In this document: positions 60,978 through 64,000 of the stretch, in pieces
Layout of the letters: each line of letters starts with the position of its first letter
How positions within the stretch are numbered: the stretch's first letter is position 1
Assembly: GCF_042684485.1 (NCBI RefSeq)
Contig: NZ_JBHULM010000011.1
Coordinates: 1,240,001-1,304,000 of the forward strand
From: Oceanihabitans gracilariae
GTDB lineage: Bacteria > Bacteroidota > Bacteroidia > Flavobacteriales > Flavobacteriaceae
Direction: 5' to 3'
DNA length: 64,000 bases
The notes under the pieces: generated by a model
What the model saw: only the letters and a program-made list of their open reading frames with translations
The model's database searches: none
What the model was told of the DNA's origin: nothing
Program-made: the position numbers and the translations under genes

Positions 60978-62522
60978 ATGGCAAATCAAGACGAACAATT
61001 TAAAAAAGTAATCTCTCACGCAAAGGAGTATGGTTACGTATTCCAGAGTAGTGAAATATACGATGGTTTGAGTGCAGTTTATGACTATGCTCAAAATGGA
61101 GCAGAACTTAAAAAGAACATTCGTGACTATTGGTGGAAAGCCATGGTGCAAATGCATGACAATATTGTAGGTATAGATGCAGCAATATTTATGCATCCTA
61201 CCACCTGGAAAGCTTCTGGGCATGTAGATGCTTTTAGTGATCCATTAATAGATAACAAAGATTCTAAAAAAAGATATCGCGCAGATGTTTTAGTAGAAGA
61301 CTATTGTGCTAAAATAGAAACCAAGATAGAAAAGGAAGTAAAAAAAGCGCAAAAACGCTTTGGGGAATCCTTTAATAAAGAAGAGTTTTTAGCAACTAAC
61401 GGAAGAGTATTAGGATATCAAGAAAAAATTGATACCATATTAAAACGCTTAGGAAAATCTTTAGAAGCAGAAGATTTAGCAGATGTTAAAGCACTAATTG
61501 AAGAGCTAGAAATAGCTTGTCCTTTAAGTGGTTCAAGAAATTGGACAGACGTAAAGCAGTTCAATCTAATGTTTGGTACTAAACTTGGTGCTTCAGCAGA
61601 AACTGCAATGGATTTATACTTGCGTCCAGAAACTGCACAAGGTATTTTTGTAAACTTCTTGAACGTACAAAAAACAGGAAGAATGAAAATTCCTTTTGGT
61701 ATTGCACAAACAGGAAAAGCATTTAGAAATGAAATTGTTGCAAGACAGTTTATTTTTAGAATGCGTGAGTTTGAACAAATGGAAATGCAATTTTTCATTA
61801 AGCCGGGAACACAAAAAGAATGGTTTGAAAAATGGAAAGAAACCAGATTAAAATGGCATCTTTCTTTAGGAATGGGAGAAGATAACTACCGTTTTCACGA
61901 CCACGAAAAACTAGCGCATTACGCAGATGCAGCAACAGATATTGAATTTAAATTTCCTTTCGGATTTAAAGAATTAGAAGGAATACACTCTCGTACAGAT
62001 TTTGATTTAAAACAACACGAAGAGTTTTCTGGTAAGAAGCTTCAATATTTTGATCATGAAGATAACAAAAGCTACACACCTTATGTTTTAGAAACCTCTA
62101 TTGGTTTAGACAGAATGTTTTTAGCTGTATTCTCAAACTCTTTAGTAGAAGAAAAATTAGAGAATAACACCACAAGAACCGTTTTAAAATTACCAGCAGT
62201 TTTAGCTCCAGTAAAAGCAGCTATTTTTCCTTTAGTGAAAAAAGATGGTTTACCAGAAGTAGCAAAACAAATTGTAGAAGATTTAAAATGGGATTTCAAT
62301 GTGTTTTATGACGAAAAAGATGCTGTAGGAAAACGTTACAGACGTCAAGATGCAAACGGAACACCATTTTGTATTACTGTAGATCACGAAACCTTAGAGA
62401 ACAATACTGTTACTATAAGACACAGAGATACTATGGAACAAAAACGTGTAAAGATTGAAGATTTAAAAGATTTAATAAAAACAGAGGTTGATGTGAAACA
62501 TTGGCTAATGAAAATGAAATAA
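60978..62522 (+). CDS. glyS: Glycyl-tRNA synthetase (alpha2 type)
   Basis: This class II enzyme charges glycine onto tRNA(Gly). I chose the ATG at 60978 (514 residues, MANQDEQFKKVISHAK) because an upstream in-frame ATG lies within the terminator stem. Class II motifs are seen in RPETAQGIFVNF, GKAFRNEI and FRMREFEQMEMQFF (motif 2 region), and GLDRMFLAVF (motif 3), followed by an anticodon-binding domain from about residue 410. It is the dimeric eukaryote-like form, with no separate beta subunit gene. Confidence 0.97.
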   Translation: MANQDEQFKKVISHAKEYGYVFQSSEIYDGLSAVYDYAQNGAELKKNIRDYWWKAMVQMHDNIVGIDAAIFMHPTTWKASGHVDAFSDPLIDNKDSKKRYRADVLVEDYCAKIETKIEKEVKKAQKRFGESFNKEEFLATNGRVLGYQEKIDTILKRLGKSLEAEDLADVKALIEELEIACPLSGSRNWTDVKQFNLMFGTKLGASAETAMDLYLRPETAQGIFVNFLNVQKTGRMKIPFGIAQTGKAFRNEIVARQFIFRMREFEQMEMQFFIKPGTQKEWFEKWKETRLKWHLSLGMGEDNYRFHDHEKLAHYADAATDIEFKFPFGFKELEGIHSRTDFDLKQHEEFSGKKLQYFDHEDNKSYTPYVLETSIGLDRMFLAVFSNSLVEEKLENNTTRTVLKLPAVLAPVKAAIFPLVKKDGLPEVAKQIVEDLKWDFNVFYDEKDAVGKRYRRQDANGTPFCITVDHETLENNTVTIRHRDTMEQKRVKIEDLKDLIKTEVDVKHWLMKMK

Positions 62523-62556
62523 TAAATCTCTGCAAAAAGCAGAAATCAAAAACAGT

Positions 62557-62587
62557 AAAAGCCCAAGTTTTAAACTTGGGCTTTTTT
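62557..62587 (+). terminator. Terminator of glyS
   Basis: GCCCAAGTT pairs with AACTTGGGC across a short loop, followed by six T. It begins 34 bases after the stop codon. Confidence 0.92.
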
Positions 62588-62712
62588 ATTATATATTAAA
62601 ATAAACCTCTAATTAAAAGTAGTACAATCTAATAACAGAATAGATATAACTTAAATGCTAGCTGTTGTAATGTTTTTGCTAAAAACGCCAAATATGTAAC
62701 TATTAAAGTGGT

Positions 62713-64000
62713 TTATATGTGTTTTTTGTAACCTAGCAATCGTAAAGCGTTTAACACCACTACCACTGTAGAACCTTCATGAAATAAAACTGCTAAACCA
62801 ATATTGGTAAGTCCTAAAATAGTAACAGGAACCAATACAATAACAACACCTAAACTTATAAAGATGTTTTCTTTTATAATGCGTTTAGATGCTCTACTTA
62901 AACCTATAACAAAAGGAAGGTTTTCAATTTTATCAGACATTAGTGCCACATCTGCAGTTTCTAAAGCAACATCGCTTCCTGCTGCTCCCATAGCAACACT
63001 AACAGTGCTTAATGCCATAGCAGGTGCATCATTTACACCATCACCAACCATTGCTATTTTTCCGTCTGTAGCTAATAAGTTTTTAATAGCTGCTACTTTA
63101 TCTTCTGGTAATAAGTTTCCTCTTGCTTCTGTTAAACCAATTTGTTTTGCAATGGCATCTCCAACATTTTGATGATCTCCAGTAAGCATAGTCATACGTT
63201 TTATACCAATAGCTTTTAGTTGTTTAAGTGTGTTTGCAGCTGTTTTTCTTGGTACATCCATAACGCTAATTATACCAATAATTTCATTATTAAAAGCTAC
63301 TAACATTACAGTATGTCCGTTTTGCAAAAGGCTGCTCATTTTTGAAGTTACAGTATCTGTAATAGTCATGCCTTCATCTTGCATTAGTTTTAAGTTGCCA
63401 ATACATACTTTTTCATGGTTATACATAGCAGTAACCCCTTTACCTTGTATGGCTTCCATGGAGTTAGCATGGTTTTTAAAATGTATAGCATGCAAAGTTT
63501 CAATGTCTTTAGCAATTGCTTTTGCTAAAGGATGGTTGCTTAAACTTTCTACCTCTAAAACAATTTGTAAAAGGTCTTCTTTATTAAAATTATGTAAAGG
63601 GATTACATTGGTAAGTTTTGGTTTTCCTTCGGTTAAGGTTCCTGTTTTATCAAATGCAATTGTGCTAATGCTTCCTAAGTCTTCTAGCGCTTTACCTCCT
63701 TTAATTAAAACCCCTTTTTGTGCAGCTCTTGCAATACCGCTAAGAACAGCACTTGGTGTAGAAATTGCTAAAGCACAAGGACTAGCAGCAACCAAAACGG
63801 TTATTGCTCTGTATAAACTTTCATTAAAAGTTTCGTCTATGACTAAGTAGGCAAAACATAAAAGTACCACAACAATAATAACTATAGGTACATACCATTT
63901 TTCAAACTTTTTGGTTAAACGTTGTGTTGGTGATTTTTGCGTTTCGGCTTCACTCACCATTTTAATTAATCGTGCTACTGTAGAATCATGACTCTGTTTT
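62713..64000 (-). CDS. P1B-4-type metal-transporting ATPase, C-terminal part
   Basis: The frame stays open to the window edge (HDSTVARLIK precedes the Met at 63960), so the 5' end is missing. The visible part includes a membrane segment, the metal motif SPC in LVAASPCALAISTPS, the phosphorylation site DKTGTLTEGKP, the HP motif in SLSNHPLAKA, the ATP-binding TGDHQ and GDGVNDAPA segments, and HEGST in the last membrane pair. SPC plus HEGST mark the P1B-4 subgroup, whose members export Co2+, Fe2+ or Zn2+, rather than the CPC copper or zinc/cadmium groups. The precise metal is not determinable. Confidence 0.93.
   Translation of the reverse strand, partial: KQSHDSTVARLIKMVSEAETQKSPTQRLTKKFEKWYVPIVIIVVVLLCFAYLVIDETFNESLYRAITVLVAASPCALAISTPSAVLSGIARAAQKGVLIKGGKALEDLGSISTIAFDKTGTLTEGKPKLTNVIPLHNFNKEDLLQIVLEVESLSNHPLAKAIAKDIETLHAIHFKNHANSMEAIQGKGVTAMYNHEKVCIGNLKLMQDEGMTITDTVTSKMSSLLQNGHTVMLVAFNNEIIGIISVMDVPRKTAANTLKQLKAIGIKRMTMLTGDHQNVGDAIAKQIGLTEARGNLLPEDKVAAIKNLLATDGKIAMVGDGVNDAPAMALSTVSVAMGAAGSDVALETADVALMSDKIENLPFVIGLSRASKRIIKENIFISLGVVIVLVPVTILGLTNIGLAVLFHEGSTVVVVLNALRLLGYKKHI

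Noticed and set aside
63230..63850. A 206-residue frame antisense to the P-type ATPase gene
   Set aside because: It mirrors a strongly conserved coding region and shows only complement-type composition.
1..64000. tRNA, rRNA or riboswitch genes
   Set aside because: I looked in the intergenic regions and saw no cloverleaf, rRNA segment or known riboswitch core, including upstream of thiL and the aspartate kinase gene.

Overview
The window looks like ordinary chromosome from a marine-type member of the Flavobacteriaceae (Bacteroidota). The evidence is a strongly AT-rich composition, TonB-dependent receptors with carboxypeptidase-like N-terminal domains, many lipoproteins whose lipid cysteine is followed by acidic or polar residues, an S46 dipeptidyl peptidase, DUF3078 and DUF2480 family proteins, few Shine-Dalgarno sequences, and repeated Bacteroidota-type promoter boxes TAnnTTTG upstream of genes. 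The genus cannot be named from this sequence alone. I see no rRNA, tRNA, CRISPR array, transposase or prophage.

Layout. Position 1-759 is the 3' end of glucose-6-phosphate isomerase. From 918 to 11181 lie two TonB-dependent receptors, a small membrane protein, a DUF5689-type surface lipoprotein and two endonuclease/exonuclease/phosphatase (EEP) proteins. This block is the best candidate for a poorly described system, possibly uptake of extracellular nucleic acid or its phosphate. Then come hflX, a class A penicillin-binding protein and a 347-base gap with repeats. From 15261 to 30241, mostly on the minus strand, is an extended SUF iron-sulfur locus: sufA, sufB, a lipoprotein, sufC, sufD, sufS, an M43 metalloprotease, a META-domain lipoprotein, sufE, sufT, an ABC exporter, DUF2480 and DUF3078. 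A plus-strand trio (PadR, a HAAS-like membrane protein, a serine beta-lactamase-like hydrolase) sits inside this block.

From 30503 to 40790 are thiL, two tandem zinc-ribbon-like small proteins, an alpha/beta hydrolase, brnQ, an AraC regulator, a 32-residue microprotein, an AhpD-like protein, a cupredoxin, an ACT-like protein divergent from aspartate kinase, and a DoxD/DoxA-type membrane protein. From 40889 to 62522 are aminopeptidase P, a large BNR-repeat protein, the sdhCAB operon, an M28 peptidase with a membrane-embedded MutS-like ATPase, an S46 peptidase with the DPP11-type arginine, a methionine/glutamine-type aminotransferase, an omega-amidase, an Ig-like lipoprotein, comF, a coiled-coil membrane protein and glyS. 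The window ends inside a P1B-4 metal ATPase.

Regulatory reading. At least five genes (sufS, padR, thiL, the 40790 gene, glyS) have a perfect TAnnTTTG box only 4-5 bases before the start codon, and several more have TAnnTTTA at the same spacing. This suggests leaderless or near-leaderless mRNAs. About sixteen hairpin terminators are visible, several probably bidirectional. A REP-like palindromic repeat occurs at 35201-35294, and a related, expanded copy lies at about 14936-15100.
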